Below, one piece after another: positions 31,600-42,121 of a stretch of 51,385 nucleotides of DNA. Every line of letters starts with the position of its first letter. Positions within the stretch are counted from its first letter, which is position 1. The position numbers and the translations under genes were made by a program. A model generated the notes under the pieces. The model ran no database searches and was not told where the DNA came from. It saw nothing but the letters and a program-made list of their open reading frames with translations. This stretch comes from Planctomycetaceae bacterium (GTDB taxonomy: Bacteria; Planctomycetota; Planctomycetia; Planctomycetales; Planctomycetaceae), in assembly GCA_021732845.1 (NCBI GenBank), contig JAKFUF010000084.1, forward strand, positions 1 through 51,385, written 5' to 3'.

Positions 31600-32130
31600 T
31601 TACCCGACCTTCACGAACGCCTGACCGGCGGTCCAGTCGCAGGGGGTCAGTTCATCCGACTGCACGGCGTCGAGCACGCGCAGCGTTTCGGCGACACTGC
31701 GGCCGGTGTTCAGGCTGTAGGCACAAGCCCACTGGATGATCCCTTCGGGATCGACAATGTAGGTTGCCCGCAGGCAGACATGTTCGTTTGGGTCGAGAAT
31801 CCCCAGATCCACGGCCAGCTTCTGCGTGGCCAGCAGCGGGTATTTCAGTTCCTTGAGGCCGGCGTGTGCCTGGCACCAGGCGAGGTGCGAGTATTCGTTG
31901 TCGGTGCTCGCCCCGAACACCTGGGCCTCGCGGGCGGCAAAGTCATTCAGCGCGGTGTTGAACGAGACAAGTTCCGTCGGGCAGACGAACGTGAAATCTT
32001 TGGGATAGAACACGAAGACGGACCACTTCCCCTTCAGGTCCGCATTCGTGATTTCGGTGAACGACTCGGGGTCAGGACCAACGCACGCCTTCGAGGCAAA
32101 TTCAGGAAAGCGGTTTCCTACGGTCAGCAT
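31600..32130 (-). CDS. 2-Cys peroxiredoxin (AhpC/Prx1 type)
   Basis: Reduces peroxides with a reactive cysteine. 176 aa from ATG 32130, which has GAGG at 6-nt spacing; ATG 32142 is the alternative. The peroxidatic Cys50 lies in FYPKDFTFVCPTELVSF. Other family segments: FGASTDNEYSHLAW, LLATQKLAVDLGIL, RATYIVDPEG and IIQWACAYSLNTGR. A C-terminal Cys in TPCDWTAGQ (about 166) is in the place of the resolving cysteine. No reductase gene is adjacent. Confidence 0.93.
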   Translation of the reverse strand: MLTVGNRFPEFASKACVGPDPESFTEITNADLKGKWSVFVFYPKDFTFVCPTELVSFNTALNDFAAREAQVFGASTDNEYSHLAWCQAHAGLKELKYPLLATQKLAVDLGILDPNEHVCLRATYIVDPEGIIQWACAYSLNTGRSVAETLRVLDAVQSDELTPCDWTAGQAFVKVG

Positions 32131-32142
32131 CAGGGGCCTCAT

Positions 32143-32546
32143 AGACTGGGAGAGAGACGGATGTCCCGCGCGGGTCGCTCGTCCAAACGTCCGTTCGGCA
32201 AGCGGCCAGGGAAATTCTGCGAATGTTTCAGTGGTTGAATCATAGCCGACCGGAACGCACTCGGAAACGGAGTGCAATCTCGACAACAGGGCGGGCCAGT
32301 TTTCGAGGGAAACAGCAGCCCAGAGAGGCGGAACCGCAGAGATTCGCAGAGGGAGCAACAGCCCTGATCGCGCCTTCCGGCCAGCCACGGTGGCCAAAGA
32401 TGCGGCAATTGTGCTGCCGGATGAAGTTTGTCAAACTCGCGTAGCCTGGAACCGGTCGGTCGCGCGCGGCCGCCCAAACAGCGAAAGATGCATTTCGACC
32501 GGAGATTCTTACAGGAGCCGACTGCCAAAACATCGTACAATTCGCG
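32143..32546. other. Spacer between peroxiredoxin and glgB
   Basis: About 400 nt between divergent genes. Small open frames here have no supporting motif or ribosome site, and I see no clear promoter. It must hold the promoters of both flanking genes. Confidence 0.45.
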
Positions 32547-34430
32547 GTGTTTCCTGTGATTTTCGGCCAGCCCACGGAAGCGGAAAACCTGATGCACTGT
32601 TTGATGTACACCAAGATGGGCGCGCATCCGGATGTGGTGGATGGCGTGGCTGGCACGCGGTTCGCCGTCTGGGCTCCCAATGCCCGCGAAGTCTCCGTCG
32701 TTTGCGACCAGAACTGGTGGACTCACGGCCGCGATCCGCTCAATTCCAGTGACGAGGGCGTCTGGACAGGTTTTGTTCCCGGCGTGCAAACGGGCGCACC
32801 CTACAAGTACAGCGTCCGGACCTGCTGGGACACCGTCGAACAGAAGGCCGATCCGTATGCCTTCTACGCGGAGCTGCGCCCCAAAAGCGCCTCGCTGGTG
32901 TATGACATCAGCCACTATGGATGGAACGATCAGCCGTGGCTCAATCGCCGCGAACAGACCAACTGGCTGGAACAGCCGATGTGCACCTACGAGGTGCATC
33001 TGGCCTCGTGGCGGCATCCCAAGGACGGACGGCAGTTTTTCAACTACCGCGAACTGGCCCACATGCTGGTCGAGTATGCCCAGGAGATGGGCTACACGCA
33101 CCTGCAACTCTTGCCGATCACCGAGCACCCATTTGACGGCTCGTGGGGTTACCAGTCGATCGGCTACTTCGCGCCCACCAGCCGGTTCGGCACGCCGCAC
33201 GACTTCATGTACTTCGTGGACTACTGCCATCAGGCCAAGATCGGCGTGCTCGTGGACTGGGTGCCCGCGCACTTTCCGGTGGACGCCCACGGCCTGGCGC
33301 GGTTCGATGGCACCTGCCTGTTCGAGCACGCCGATCCCCGGCAGGGAGCCCATCCCGACTGGGGAACGCTGGTCTTCAACTACGGACGCGAGGAGGTACG
33401 GAACTTCCTGCTTTCCAGTGCCCGCTTCTGGCTGGATGTCTACCACATTGACGGGCTCCGCGTGGATGCCGTGGCTTCCATGTTGTACCTCGACTATTCC
33501 CGCAAGGCCGGCGAATGGGTGCCCAACCAGTTCGGCGGCCGCGAGAACCTGGAGGCGGTGCAGTTCGTCAAGGACATGAACACCGTTTTGCACGGCGAGT
33601 TTCCGGGCATCCTGACGATCGCCGAAGAATCGACCTCGTGGGCCGGCGTCTCCCGGCCGGTCTACACCGGCGGGCTCGGGTTCAGCATGAAATGGGACAT
33701 GGGCTGGATGAACGACACGTTGCGTTACATGCACCGCGACCCGATTCACCGCACCCATCACCAGAACGACCTCTCGTTTCGCATGGTGTACGCCTTCCAC
33801 GAGAACTTCATCCTGCCGCTGTCGCACGATGAAGTCGTGCATGGGAAAGGCGCCCTGCTCTCACAGATGCCGGGCGACCCGTGGCAAAAATTTGCCAACC
33901 TGCGGCTGATGTATGGCTACCAATACACCACGCCAGGCAAGAAGCTGCTGTTCATGGGCGGAGAAATCGGCCAGTGGGTCGAATGGAACCATGATGCCGA
34001 ACTCGACTGGGCGCTGATCGGCCACCACTTCCACGACGGCCTGAAGCGGTTCGTGCGAGACTTGAACTCCACATATCGCAGCCACCCCGCGCTGTACGAA
34101 GTCGATGTCGACTGGCCGGGATTCGCCTGGATCCAATGCGACGACTGGCAGAACTGCGTCTACGCCTACCTGCGGTATTCCAAGGACCGCCAGGATTTCG
34201 TGCTGGTCGTCCTCAACATGACCCCCGTCCCCCGTGAAGACTACCGCGTCGGTGTTCCTCGTCCCGGCTATTACATGGAAGTTATCAACAGCGACGCGGC
34301 CGTTTATGGCGGCGGCGATGTGGGCAACTGCGGCGGCGCAGCCACGCTGCCAACCGATGCCCACGGCCATCCTCAGTGCCTCAGCCTGCGGCTGCCGCCA
34401 CTGGGAATGTTGATTTTGAAGCCGGTTTGA
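32547..34430 (+). CDS. glgB: 1,4-alpha-glucan branching enzyme
   Basis: Creates alpha-1,6 branches in glycogen. 627 aa. The CBM48 domain begins almost at once ([20 protein letters not shown]), so the extra N-terminal domain of E. coli GlgB is absent. GH13 motifs: [35 protein letters not shown] (nucleophile Asp), [11 protein letters not shown] (acid/base Glu) and [12 protein letters not shown] (stabilising Asp). The GTG at 32547 is the longest start; ATG 32592 is possible. No other glycogen gene is in the window. Confidence 0.93.
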   Translation: MFPVIFGQPTEAENLMHCLMYTKMGAHPDVVDGVAGTRFAVWAPNAREVSVVCDQNWWTHGRDPLNSSDEGVWTGFVPGVQTGAPYKYSVRTCWDTVEQKADPYAFYAELRPKSASLVYDISHYGWNDQPWLNRREQTNWLEQPMCTYEVHLASWRHPKDGRQFFNYRELAHMLVEYAQEMGYTHLQLLPITEHPFDGSWGYQSIGYFAPTSRFGTPHDFMYFVDYCHQAKIGVLVDWVPAHFPVDAHGLARFDGTCLFEHADPRQGAHPDWGTLVFNYGREEVRNFLLSSARFWLDVYHIDGLRVDAVASMLYLDYSRKAGEWVPNQFGGRENLEAVQFVKDMNTVLHGEFPGILTIAEESTSWAGVSRPVYTGGLGFSMKWDMGWMNDTLRYMHRDPIHRTHHQNDLSFRMVYAFHENFILPLSHDEVVHGKGALLSQMPGDPWQKFANLRLMYGYQYTTPGKKLLFMGGEIGQWVEWNHDAELDWALIGHHFHDGLKRFVRDLNSTYRSHPALYEVDVDWPGFAWIQCDDWQNCVYAYLRYSKDRQDFVLVVLNMTPVPREDYRVGVPRPGYYMEVINSDAAVYGGGDVGNCGGAATLPTDAHGHPQCLSLRLPPLGMLILKPV

Positions 34431-34544
34431 GGCTGATGCCGGACGCTGGCACAAGATTGCAAATGCATCGGTGGCACAGTCAAATGCCGGATGTCTTGAA
34501 CTCGCCGGTGCCAGCAGTGGCACGATGGAAAAAGGGATTCTTGG

Positions 34545-36929
34545 ATGGCAGCGCAACCGAATCCGCAGACGAAACTGTCCTGTCACTACAGTGTTCAAAC
34601 GGTCATTTGTGCCGTGAGCGTTGTGTGTGTCGTCGCTGGCCTCGCTTTTGTCCGGCAGCCGCGAGCGATTGCCGACGAAGCGGTCGATGCCGAACTCACG
34701 CAGCACTATGGTTTCATGCCGGTCGAGCTGTACAAGCTGCAGCAGCGGTCCGGCAACATGCATGCGGGCGATCTGAATTCCGATGGTCGGACCGATCTGC
34801 TGCTGATCGACAACAGCAACAGCCGCATCGACCTGCTGCGGCAGCGCGACAAGCCGGATGAATCGGTCAAGCCGCCTTCCAAGGTCAATGACATCACCAG
34901 TGACTGGCGGTTTGAGCATCAGAAGGTCGCCGTCGACCGGATGCTGGCCACGGTTGCCCTCGGCGATTTCAACGGCGACAAGCGGACGGACATCGCGATG
35001 TTCGGCGTTCCCGATCAACTCTCCATTCGCATTCAAAGCGACAAAGGCGACTGGATGGTGCGGGACCGGTTTCGCCTGCCGGATGTGCAGGCGGCACAGT
35101 GGATCGTCGCTGCCGGCGACCTGAACCATGATGGCCGCGACGATCTGGCGGTCCTGGGCAAGACCGCCACCTACCTGGTCTATCAGCAGGAAAATGGCGA
35201 GATGGCCCCGCCAGTGAAGCTGATGAACACCGCCGAGAACCTCAGCATCCTGCAGATCACGGACCTGGATGGGGATGGCCGGAACGATTTGTGTTACCTG
35301 GTGAACGATGACCCTGAGCGCCCCTTTGGCGCTCGGCTGCAGAACGCCGAAGGAAAGATCGGCCCCGAGATCCGCTGCGAAATGCCGCAGCCACGGGGCG
35401 TGACGACGTTCAATATGGACGGCAAGCCGGGTGCTGAGGTCCTGGCAATCGAAGCCCAGACGGGCCGGGTCAAGATTCATCAATTGCAAAAGCCCGAGCT
35501 GCAGCCCGGGGAACTCGCCAGCCAACTCGTGCAGTACGGATTCGGGGCTCAGGGCGGCAAACGCGACCTCGCCGTCGGAGATGTCGACGGCGATGGTCTG
35601 TTGGACGTGGTCGTCACCGACCCTGATGTGGCGGCGATGATCGTCTACCGGCAATCTCCCGGCATCGGGCTGTCACAAGGGGAAGCCTACCCCGGTTTGG
35701 ATGGTTCCGATCAGGTCCGGCTGGCCGACTTCGATGGCGACAAGGCTGCCGAAGTGTTGGTGCTGAGCCCCAAGGAAAAGACCATCGGCATCAGCCGCAT
35801 GGAGGGCGGGAGGCTGAGTTTCCCCCGCAACGTGGCCACCGAAAAAGAACCGACAGTCTTGGAAGTGGCGGACCTCAATGGGGATGGCCACCCCGAGATC
35901 GTGTTCATTGGCCGGGAACGCAGTGGCAGTACCACGAAGTACACATTGCAGGCCATTGCCCGCAAGGCGGATGGACAATGGGAACCCCACAAGTTCGGAG
36001 CCGACGCGGCCATCGCCGTATCCCTCAAAGGCGCACCGGAAAGGCTCGTCGCCTTGGACGCCGACCGCGATGGGAAAACCGATTTCCTGATCCTGCAGGA
36101 TGAAAAGCCACCGATTTTTCTGCGGGCTGACAAGGACGGGAAGCCGGTCGAAGTCACCACCGACAACAGTGGCCTGGGGGTGGGGAACGTCACCTTCGGC
36201 GGGCTGTTCGTTGGCGAACTCGACAAGCCCGTGATCCTCGTGGCTCAGAACAATTTTGCCCGCAACTTCGAAGTGGAACAGGGCAAATGGCGGATCGCCG
36301 ACCAATACAACGCGGCGGAATCCCAGGCGCGGATCGCCGGAGTCGCCACTGTGGACTTGGATGACAAACCCGGCCGCGAAATCGTGCTGATCGACCTGGG
36401 GGTCAAGAAATTGCGGATCCTCCGCAAGGAAGACAACCTGTACCGTCCGTGGCGGGAAGTTGACATTGGGGCCTTCCCCTACCGCTCGGCCCGCGTGGCC
36501 GACCTCAATGGCGACAAGCGCGACGACCTGCTGCTGTTCGGTGCCGGTCGCTTCGGCGTGCTCTACTCGGGCCAGTCCGACCCGCGGCTCAAGCAGATTG
36601 CCAGCTTTGAAACAAAGCTGGAGAACGCCAAGTTTCAGGATCTGGTGGCTGGCGATCTCAACGACGATGGCCAGCCCGATATCGCGGTGATCGACACGCT
36701 CTCGCAGAATGTCGAAATCCTCGACTTCCAGCCCGCCACCAGCCAGTTGCGGCACGCTCTGCAGTTTCAGGTGTTCGAAGCCAAATCGCTGGCGGGAGAA
36801 GAGCAGCAGGGTGTTGAGCCACGCGAAGCGGCCATCGCCGATGTCACTGGAGACGGCAAACCCGACTTGATTCTGCTCTCCCACGACCGGGTGCTGGTGT
36901 ATCCGCAGGATACGGGGAAGGCACCGTGA
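34545..36929 (+). CDS. Exported FG-GAP/VCBS-repeat protein
   Basis: 794 aa. A signal peptide (VICAVSVVCVVAGLAF, about 20-35) is followed by at least ten FG-GAP/VCBS-like units with the pattern DLNxDGxxDL: GDLNSDGRTDLLLID, GDFNGDKRTDIAMFG, GDLNHDGRDDLAVLG, TDLDGDGRNDLCYLV, GDVDGDGLLDVVVTD, ADLNGDGHPEIVFIG, ADLNGDKRDDLLLFG, GDLNDDGQPDIAVID and ADVTGDGKPDLILLS. These form a calcium-binding beta-propeller. It is probably a surface or periplasmic protein; ligand unknown. Confidence 0.9.
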   Translation: MAAQPNPQTKLSCHYSVQTVICAVSVVCVVAGLAFVRQPRAIADEAVDAELTQHYGFMPVELYKLQQRSGNMHAGDLNSDGRTDLLLIDNSNSRIDLLRQRDKPDESVKPPSKVNDITSDWRFEHQKVAVDRMLATVALGDFNGDKRTDIAMFGVPDQLSIRIQSDKGDWMVRDRFRLPDVQAAQWIVAAGDLNHDGRDDLAVLGKTATYLVYQQENGEMAPPVKLMNTAENLSILQITDLDGDGRNDLCYLVNDDPERPFGARLQNAEGKIGPEIRCEMPQPRGVTTFNMDGKPGAEVLAIEAQTGRVKIHQLQKPELQPGELASQLVQYGFGAQGGKRDLAVGDVDGDGLLDVVVTDPDVAAMIVYRQSPGIGLSQGEAYPGLDGSDQVRLADFDGDKAAEVLVLSPKEKTIGISRMEGGRLSFPRNVATEKEPTVLEVADLNGDGHPEIVFIGRERSGSTTKYTLQAIARKADGQWEPHKFGADAAIAVSLKGAPERLVALDADRDGKTDFLILQDEKPPIFLRADKDGKPVEVTTDNSGLGVGNVTFGGLFVGELDKPVILVAQNNFARNFEVEQGKWRIADQYNAAESQARIAGVATVDLDDKPGREIVLIDLGVKKLRILRKEDNLYRPWREVDIGAFPYRSARVADLNGDKRDDLLLFGAGRFGVLYSGQSDPRLKQIASFETKLENAKFQDLVAGDLNDDGQPDIAVIDTLSQNVEILDFQPATSQLRHALQFQVFEAKSLAGEEQQGVEPREAAIADVTGDGKPDLILLSHDRVLVYPQDTGKAP

Positions 36930-36966
36930 GACTGAATTCTTCAGGTGACAGTGAGGTCAATGGACA

Positions 36967-37846
36967 ATGAGTTGGCTGCTGTTCCTTGATGAGAGCGGGC
37001 ACGACCACAAATCCATGCCGTATGAAGTGCGCGGAGGGGTGGCGCTCCATGCGTCCGAACTGTGGCCGTTTATCCAGCAAGTCCAGCGGCTGGAGCTAGC
37101 CTCATTTGGGACGGAACTCCATCAGTTCAAGATGGAACTGAAAGGCAGCAAACTGCTGGACAAGGACCGGTTTCGCTGGGCCGCGCAAGGCCGGTTGCTG
37201 GAGGATGAAGCCCGTCGCAGCCATTGTCGAGGGTTTCTCACCAAAGGCTTGGAGCGAAAGCCACCCTCCAGAGATGAATTCACGGCATACGGGCAGGCCT
37301 GCTTGGAAAATGGCCCGGGGGATGTTTGGATTGCTCCAAACTCACAGGGCAACGCTTTTCGCCGCGGTAATACCGAAAAGCACTACCCGACCAGCGACAA
37401 TCGAGGCGGAAGAGTTTCTGCGGAAAGATCAAGTATTCTTGCTTGAGCGATTTTTCTATTTTCTTGAAAAGAGTGAAGACCATGGCCTGTTGATCATGGA
37501 TCAAGTTGAAAAATTGGAGGACCGCCGTCTGGTACGACGGCTCGAACGATATTTTAGCAGGACACAAACTGGGCGACGCCGGTCGTCTTGGATTACGCCG
37601 ACGCCATTCTTTGTGTCGTCGGATATGACGTATCCCATCCAGGCGGCAGATTTGGCGATTTATTGCGTGAACTGGGGATTTCGCCTGCCAAGTCGTGGAA
37701 TGAATGCCACGACGCGTCCTGAAATCGCCGCCGAATTCAATCCGTGGTTGAGCCGGTTGCAGTTTCGTGGAGAAGTGGTTCGGGATGGGAAAGGCTTTGC
37801 CGAATACGGAATTGTCTTTGTTCCCGATCCCTATTCTGCGAGATGA
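36967..37846 (+). pseudogene. DUF3800 protein gene with a frameshift
   Basis: The N-terminal part (frame from ATG 36967) has the DUF3800 start WLLFLDESGHDHK and HQFKMELKG. The family then continues one frame later: TLFAAVIPKS, VFLLERFFYFLEKSEDHGLLIMD, FFVSSDMTYPIQAADLAIYCVNW, ending at 37846. The shift falls near 37309-37323, where removing one A from the AAAA run at 37310-37313 joins ACLE to MARGMFGLL in frame. Left alone, frame 1 ends at 37446. A sequencing error, a real disabling mutation or a slippage site are all possible. DUF3800 proteins have an RNase H-like fold and are often found in mobile or defence contexts. Confidence 0.85.
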
Positions 37847-38016
37847 GCGCAAAAAAAGAGGAGACAAGGCTTTTGGAGCCACCCGAAAGCCGCCCCGAAG
37901 CAGAGTCTCCAACCGAAGTATCGATCGTTCACTCCTAAAAGTCAAGAAAATCTCGCTCCGGCCTGTTGAACCCCAATCGGGCTTGGTCGTAACGGCGTTC
38001 TCACGGAAGGGACCAC

Positions 38017-39153
38017 ATGGCGTTCAAGGTGCTCACACTGGTCGGCACTCGGCCGGAACTGATCAAGCTCTCGCGGGTCATTGCCGAGTTGTCGCGGCAC
38101 GTCGAGCATGTTCTCGTTCACACCGGGCAGAACTACGACTATGAGCTGAACGAGATCTTCTTTCAGCAGCTTGAGATCGAGCGACCGAAGCATTTTCTGG
38201 AGGCCGTGGGGGCTACGACGGCGGAGACCATTGGCCTGGTGATCAGCAAACTGGATGCCGTGCTGGCGGCTGAGAAGCCGGATGCGTTTCTGCTGCTGGG
38301 CGATACCAACAGCGCGCTGGGGACCATCGCGGCGAAGCGCCGCAAGATTCCGGTGTTTCACATGGAAGCCGGCAACCGCTGCTTTGATGACCGCGTGCCG
38401 GAGGAGATCAACCGGCGGATCGTGGATCACATCAGCGACATCAATCTGGTCTATACCGAGCACGCAAGGCGCTACCTGCTGGACGAGGGACTGCGCCCCG
38501 AGACCGTCATCAAAACCGGCTCGCCGATGCGCGAGGTGCTGGCGCACTATGCCCCCAAGATTCAAGCTTCGAATGTGCTGAAGGATTTGGGACTTGAGCC
38601 ACGGCGGTATTTCGTGGTCAGCTCGCACCGTGAAGAGAACATCGACAGTGAGGGGAATTTCGCGAGCCTGCTGAAGACATTGCGGGAGCTGGCACAGCAC
38701 TACGAGTGGCCGGTGATCGTTTCCACCCATCCCCGCACGCGGAAGAAACTCGAAGCGAACGATTCTCGGCTGCTGTCACAGGCCGACGCACGGATTCGCT
38801 TCATGAAGCCCCTGGGTCTGCCGGACTACGTGCATCTGCAGCAGCAGGCGGCGTGCGTGATTTCGGACAGTGGCACACTGACGGAGGAATCGTCGATTTG
38901 CGACTTCCCCGCCGTCATGATCCGTCAGGCCCACGAGCGCCCCGAGGGGATGGACGAAGCCACGGTCATCATGTGTGGCTTGGAATCTGAGCGGGTGCTG
39001 CAAGCCGTCGACGTGGCGATGCAGCAATGGTCGGCAACGGAGCGGCGTTTTCGGCTGGTGGAAGACTACGAGCCGGAGAATGTCTCGCAAAAGATGCTGC
39101 GGATCATTCTGAGCTACACCGACTACGTGAACCGCACGGTGTGGCACAAATGA
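38017..39153 (+). CDS. wecB: UDP-N-acetylglucosamine 2-epimerase
   Basis: Interconverts UDP-GlcNAc and UDP-ManNAc for surface polysaccharides. 378 aa. Motifs: GTRPELIKLSRV at the N-terminus (family GTRPE-IK), HTGQNYDYELNEIFF, GDTNSALG, HMEAGNRCFDDRVPEEINRR, SSHREEN and SDSGTLTEES, the UDP-binding elements. Complete length. No other polysaccharide gene is adjacent, so its pathway lies elsewhere. An overlapping small DUF4351 remnant follows after 4 nt. Confidence 0.95.
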   Translation: MAFKVLTLVGTRPELIKLSRVIAELSRHVEHVLVHTGQNYDYELNEIFFQQLEIERPKHFLEAVGATTAETIGLVISKLDAVLAAEKPDAFLLLGDTNSALGTIAAKRRKIPVFHMEAGNRCFDDRVPEEINRRIVDHISDINLVYTEHARRYLLDEGLRPETVIKTGSPMREVLAHYAPKIQASNVLKDLGLEPRRYFVVSSHREENIDSEGNFASLLKTLRELAQHYEWPVIVSTHPRTRKKLEANDSRLLSQADARIRFMKPLGLPDYVHLQQQAACVISDSGTLTEESSICDFPAVMIRQAHERPEGMDEATVIMCGLESERVLQAVDVAMQQWSATERRFRLVEDYEPENVSQKMLRIILSYTDYVNRTVWHK

Positions 39154-39157
39154 GCTG

Positions 39158-39469
39158 ATGCGGAACACCGAGGACTTGGGGGCGGCCCTGCAGCAGGCGT
39201 TTCCAGAACCGGAGAACCTCATGAAAACCTTTATCGATGAACTGCTGGAAAAGGGGCGGGAGGAGGGCCGGGAGGAAGCGCAGGGCTCCGGCAGAGCGGA
39301 GATGGCCGTTCAACAGTTGCGGAGAAAGTTTGGAGAGAAGGCCGTCACCAAGCCCATGGCGGTACGCATCGGAAAACTGCCCCTCGCGAGGCTGAAGGAA
39401 TTGGGCGTTGAACTGCTCGACTTCACGTCGCTGGCGGATCTTAAGCGCTGGCTGGCAAACCACGAGTGA
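39158..39469 (+). CDS. DUF4351-like C-terminal remnant of an Rpn-type nuclease
   Basis: 103 aa. Residues about 22-100 (KTFIDELLEKGREEGREEA, QQLRRKFGEKA, LARLKELGVELLDFTSLADLKRWL) match the tail of Rpn/PD-(D/E)XK transposase-type nucleases with a DUF4351 end. The N-terminal nuclease domain is absent, and the first 20 residues do not belong to it. Either a decayed gene or a short surviving tail; translation from ATG 39158 would be coupled to wecB. Confidence 0.6.
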   Translation: MRNTEDLGAALQQAFPEPENLMKTFIDELLEKGREEGREEAQGSGRAEMAVQQLRRKFGEKAVTKPMAVRIGKLPLARLKELGVELLDFTSLADLKRWLANHE

Positions 39470-39476
39470 CGAGCGT

Positions 39477-40811
39477 CTACAGCAATTCCGGCAGTGGCTG
39501 TCCCTGGTCCAGGATGGCGACCGGCCGGCCTGAAGCATTGAGGAAAGTGCGATCTGTCGGGACGCCCAATTGGTGGTAGATCGTGGCCAGCACTTCATTG
39601 AAATGGACTGGTCGGTCCTGGGGAATCTCGCCATTGGGCGAGCTGGTGCCGATCACCCGGCCACGTTTCAGTCCGCCGCCAGTCAGCATGACGGAGAAGA
39701 CGTTCGACCAATGATCGCGGCCGGCCGTCGGATTGATTTTCGGCGTCCGGCCGAATTCGCCGAACACGGCGACGAGTGTCGTGTCCAGCAGGCCCCGTTC
39801 TTCCAGGTCGTCCAGCAGAGCGGACACTGACTGATCCAGTTCAGGGAGCCGCCGGTTCTTCAACTGGGCGAAGTTGTCGGTATGCGTGTCCCAGTCCTGG
39901 TTGTTGGAAAAATTGACCAGTGTGAACGTCACGCCGGCTTCTGCCAGCCGCCGGGCCAAGACCACCCGCTGGGCGAAGCTGTTGTTGCCATACCGCTGCC
40001 GCACCGCTGTCGACTCTTGCGACATGTCGAAGGCCTTCCGCGTCACATCCTGGGCGAGCAGTTCGACGGCCTGCCGGTTGAACTCATCCAGCCCGGCCAT
40101 CGTTCCCCGGCCATCCAGGTCTCGAGGCAGTTGGTCGAGTTCGTGCAGCAGGCCGAGCCGGTGTTTCATCCGGCTGAGGTCGATCCCCGTGGCCAGGCTC
40201 AGATTCGGCGGCGTCGGAAATGGTCCGGTCGCATTCTGGGGCGTCATCCCCGATTCAAACGGGTCGTGCGCGATCCCCAGGTAGTTGGCGTACGCGTACC
40301 GCACGCGGTCGCCCAGTTGCCCACAATCAGGGACACACACGTACGCCGGCAACCCCGCATGGTTTGGCCCCCTGGTCTTCGACAGGATCGACCCCATGGC
40401 CGGCTTGACGTTGCGGTTTTTCGTCGTGGTGTTCGCGCCGGGATAGTCATAGCCGGTCAGCGTCCAATGGATCGCCGCCTCGTGGCTCGGAGTTCCGTGG
40501 TACGCGCTGCGGATCACGTTGTACTGATGTGCCCGCTCGGCCAGCCGGGGCATGTGCTGCGAAATTTGGAAACCTGGAACGCTGGTGGCGATCGGCTGAA
40601 ATTCGCCACGATACTCAGCCGGCGCGTCGGGCTTCAGATCCCACGAATCGAGGTGGGAGAGACCGCCCTGCAGAAAGATCACGATCGCCTGGCGGGCGGC
40701 AGGCTTGCTGGCTGTATCGGCCCGCGCCCGCAAGACCTCGGGCAGGGCAAATGCGCCGACAGCCAGGCCGCTTTGACGCAGGAACGTCCGCCGATTTGTC
40801 CCGTGCCACAT
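39477..40811 (-). CDS. DUF1501 (sulfatase-like) protein, Tat exported
   Basis: 444 aa from ATG 40811. A Tat leader (NRRTFLRQSGLAVGAFALPEVL) precedes the DUF1501 domain: IVIFLQGGLSHLDSWDLKP, MPRLAERAHQYNVIRSAYH, DWDTHTDNFAQLK, VAVFGEFGRTPKINPTAGRDHW and GRVIGTSS. DUF1501 proteins have an alkaline-phosphatase/sulfatase-like fold and are expanded in planctomycetes, usually next to a DUF1553/DUF1549 cytochrome-type gene; that partner is absent here. Activity unknown. Confidence 0.93.
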   Translation of the reverse strand: MWHGTNRRTFLRQSGLAVGAFALPEVLRARADTASKPAARQAIVIFLQGGLSHLDSWDLKPDAPAEYRGEFQPIATSVPGFQISQHMPRLAERAHQYNVIRSAYHGTPSHEAAIHWTLTGYDYPGANTTTKNRNVKPAMGSILSKTRGPNHAGLPAYVCVPDCGQLGDRVRYAYANYLGIAHDPFESGMTPQNATGPFPTPPNLSLATGIDLSRMKHRLGLLHELDQLPRDLDGRGTMAGLDEFNRQAVELLAQDVTRKAFDMSQESTAVRQRYGNNSFAQRVVLARRLAEAGVTFTLVNFSNNQDWDTHTDNFAQLKNRRLPELDQSVSALLDDLEERGLLDTTLVAVFGEFGRTPKINPTAGRDHWSNVFSVMLTGGGLKRGRVIGTSSPNGEIPQDRPVHFNEVLATIYHQLGVPTDRTFLNASGRPVAILDQGQPLPELL

Positions 40812-41218
40812 GCTGCCAGCCCCTAAAAAAACCTTCCACTGGCGGTGTCCCGGCATTCTCCGCAGTGGTTGACGACGGATCATATCAACTTTTCTCCATA
40901 TTTAATATGCTGTTGGGGGAGGATTCACAAGACCAGTTCTTCAGGATCGTGTCACGCCCGTCACTGTTTCACTCCGTCGCATGGGCGATCACCCTTGGTG
41001 ATCCAGCGTGATTGCGAGAACGGCTGCGGGTCGGTGTGTCCATGTCTGACAACATCCTGTTCACATTCTTGAACACTCCTTCGACGACCTGGAACTGACA
41101 GCTTTTTCCGTAACGCCGTCCAGGACTTCAGTTAGCTCCGCAGCGCTGGTCTCGCGAAAGCCAAGGCACCAGCTTTGCTGGGTTTGGAACATTCCGGTTC
41201 TCACTGCGGAGCCCGTGA
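40812..41218. other. Spacer upstream of DUF1501 and a secreted protein
   Basis: A divergent 407-nt gap. No gene or clear hairpin is supported. It should hold both promoters. Confidence 0.45.
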
Positions 41219-42100
41219 ATGTCCATCTACCGGTCCACGTTGCTGCTGCTAGCCATGACGTCTCTTGCGCCACCGAGCGCCGAGGCTCAAGAACTGGCAA
41301 GAACCGAAACCGTCTTCGTTCAACTGCGCGACGGTCGAGTTGTTTCGGGGCGGGTCGGAGAGAAGACGGACGACCACGAACTGTGGCTGTTTGCCGCCGA
41401 GCCATCGATCCTCATTCAAAATGCCATCGACTGGCCCGATGTCATTTCTGCCACGATTGGCGACCGCTCGCTCACCGCGGCGGAACTCCGTGAGTCGGCA
41501 GAGCAGCTCAAGTCTGCCTTGCCCGTGACTCTGCTGCGGCCGCCAGCAGGCCAGAACGTGCGGCCGCTGCAAGTGGTAGGGACTGAGCCACGGGTGCAAT
41601 CGCTGGAGATGCTGGTCTCGTTGGCGAACTGGGACGCCGATGCCGAGACGGACGGGCTCGAAGTCCGGTTGCAGCCACTGGCCGGGGATGGTCAACTGCT
41701 GCCCACCGAGGGCATGGTGAGTGTGCGGCTCTACGGACGTCGGCTGGGAACCCGGCAACGGCTGGAAACCCAGCAGCGGTTCGGCTTCTGGAACGATGGT
41801 TCCAACCCGGCGGAATATCACTTCGGACGTGGTCCCGCGCGATATGTGGAAATTGGTCACTGGAGCGAACGGATCCGCGTGGCTCAGTTCACACCTTCCG
41901 GCTGTGTGGTCCGCCTCGCGTTTCGTCGCGTCCACCCGGAGCGAGACCTGGACCTGGCCCTTGATGGTCTGGTGAATGTTGATTTCAGCGCCCAGCGAAG
42001 GGTCGTCCATGCGAGTGCGCCCATCGAACTACGAGCATTCAATCCGTACCGCGATGAACTGCAGCTCAACCGACAGACGCGGTTCCTGCCGGGTGAATAG
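41219..42100 (+). CDS. Secreted hypothetical protein
   Basis: 293 aa. A signal peptide (YRSTLLLLAMTSLAPPSAEA) is followed by a beta-rich region (TVFVQLRDGRVVSGRVG) resembling an SH3-like or Sm-like opening, and a second domain (VSVRLYGRRLGTRQRLETQQ, EYHFGRGPARYVEIGHWSE). No enzyme motif was seen. I associate this architecture with planctomycetes, but the function is unknown. It ends 21 nt before the convergent GNAT gene. Confidence 0.75.
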   Translation: MSIYRSTLLLLAMTSLAPPSAEAQELARTETVFVQLRDGRVVSGRVGEKTDDHELWLFAAEPSILIQNAIDWPDVISATIGDRSLTAAELRESAEQLKSALPVTLLRPPAGQNVRPLQVVGTEPRVQSLEMLVSLANWDADAETDGLEVRLQPLAGDGQLLPTEGMVSVRLYGRRLGTRQRLETQQRFGFWNDGSNPAEYHFGRGPARYVEIGHWSERIRVAQFTPSGCVVRLAFRRVHPERDLDLALDGLVNVDFSAQRRVVHASAPIELRAFNPYRDELQLNRQTRFLPGE

Positions 42101-42121
42101 CAAGGACGCGGCGTGCTGTCT

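Noticed and set aside
33861-35654. 597-aa minus-strand open frame
   Set aside because: Antisense to glgB and the FG-GAP gene, crossing their boundary; no domain.
41061-41405. 114-aa minus-strand frame
   Set aside because: Mostly antisense to the secreted hypothetical gene; the rest has no motif.
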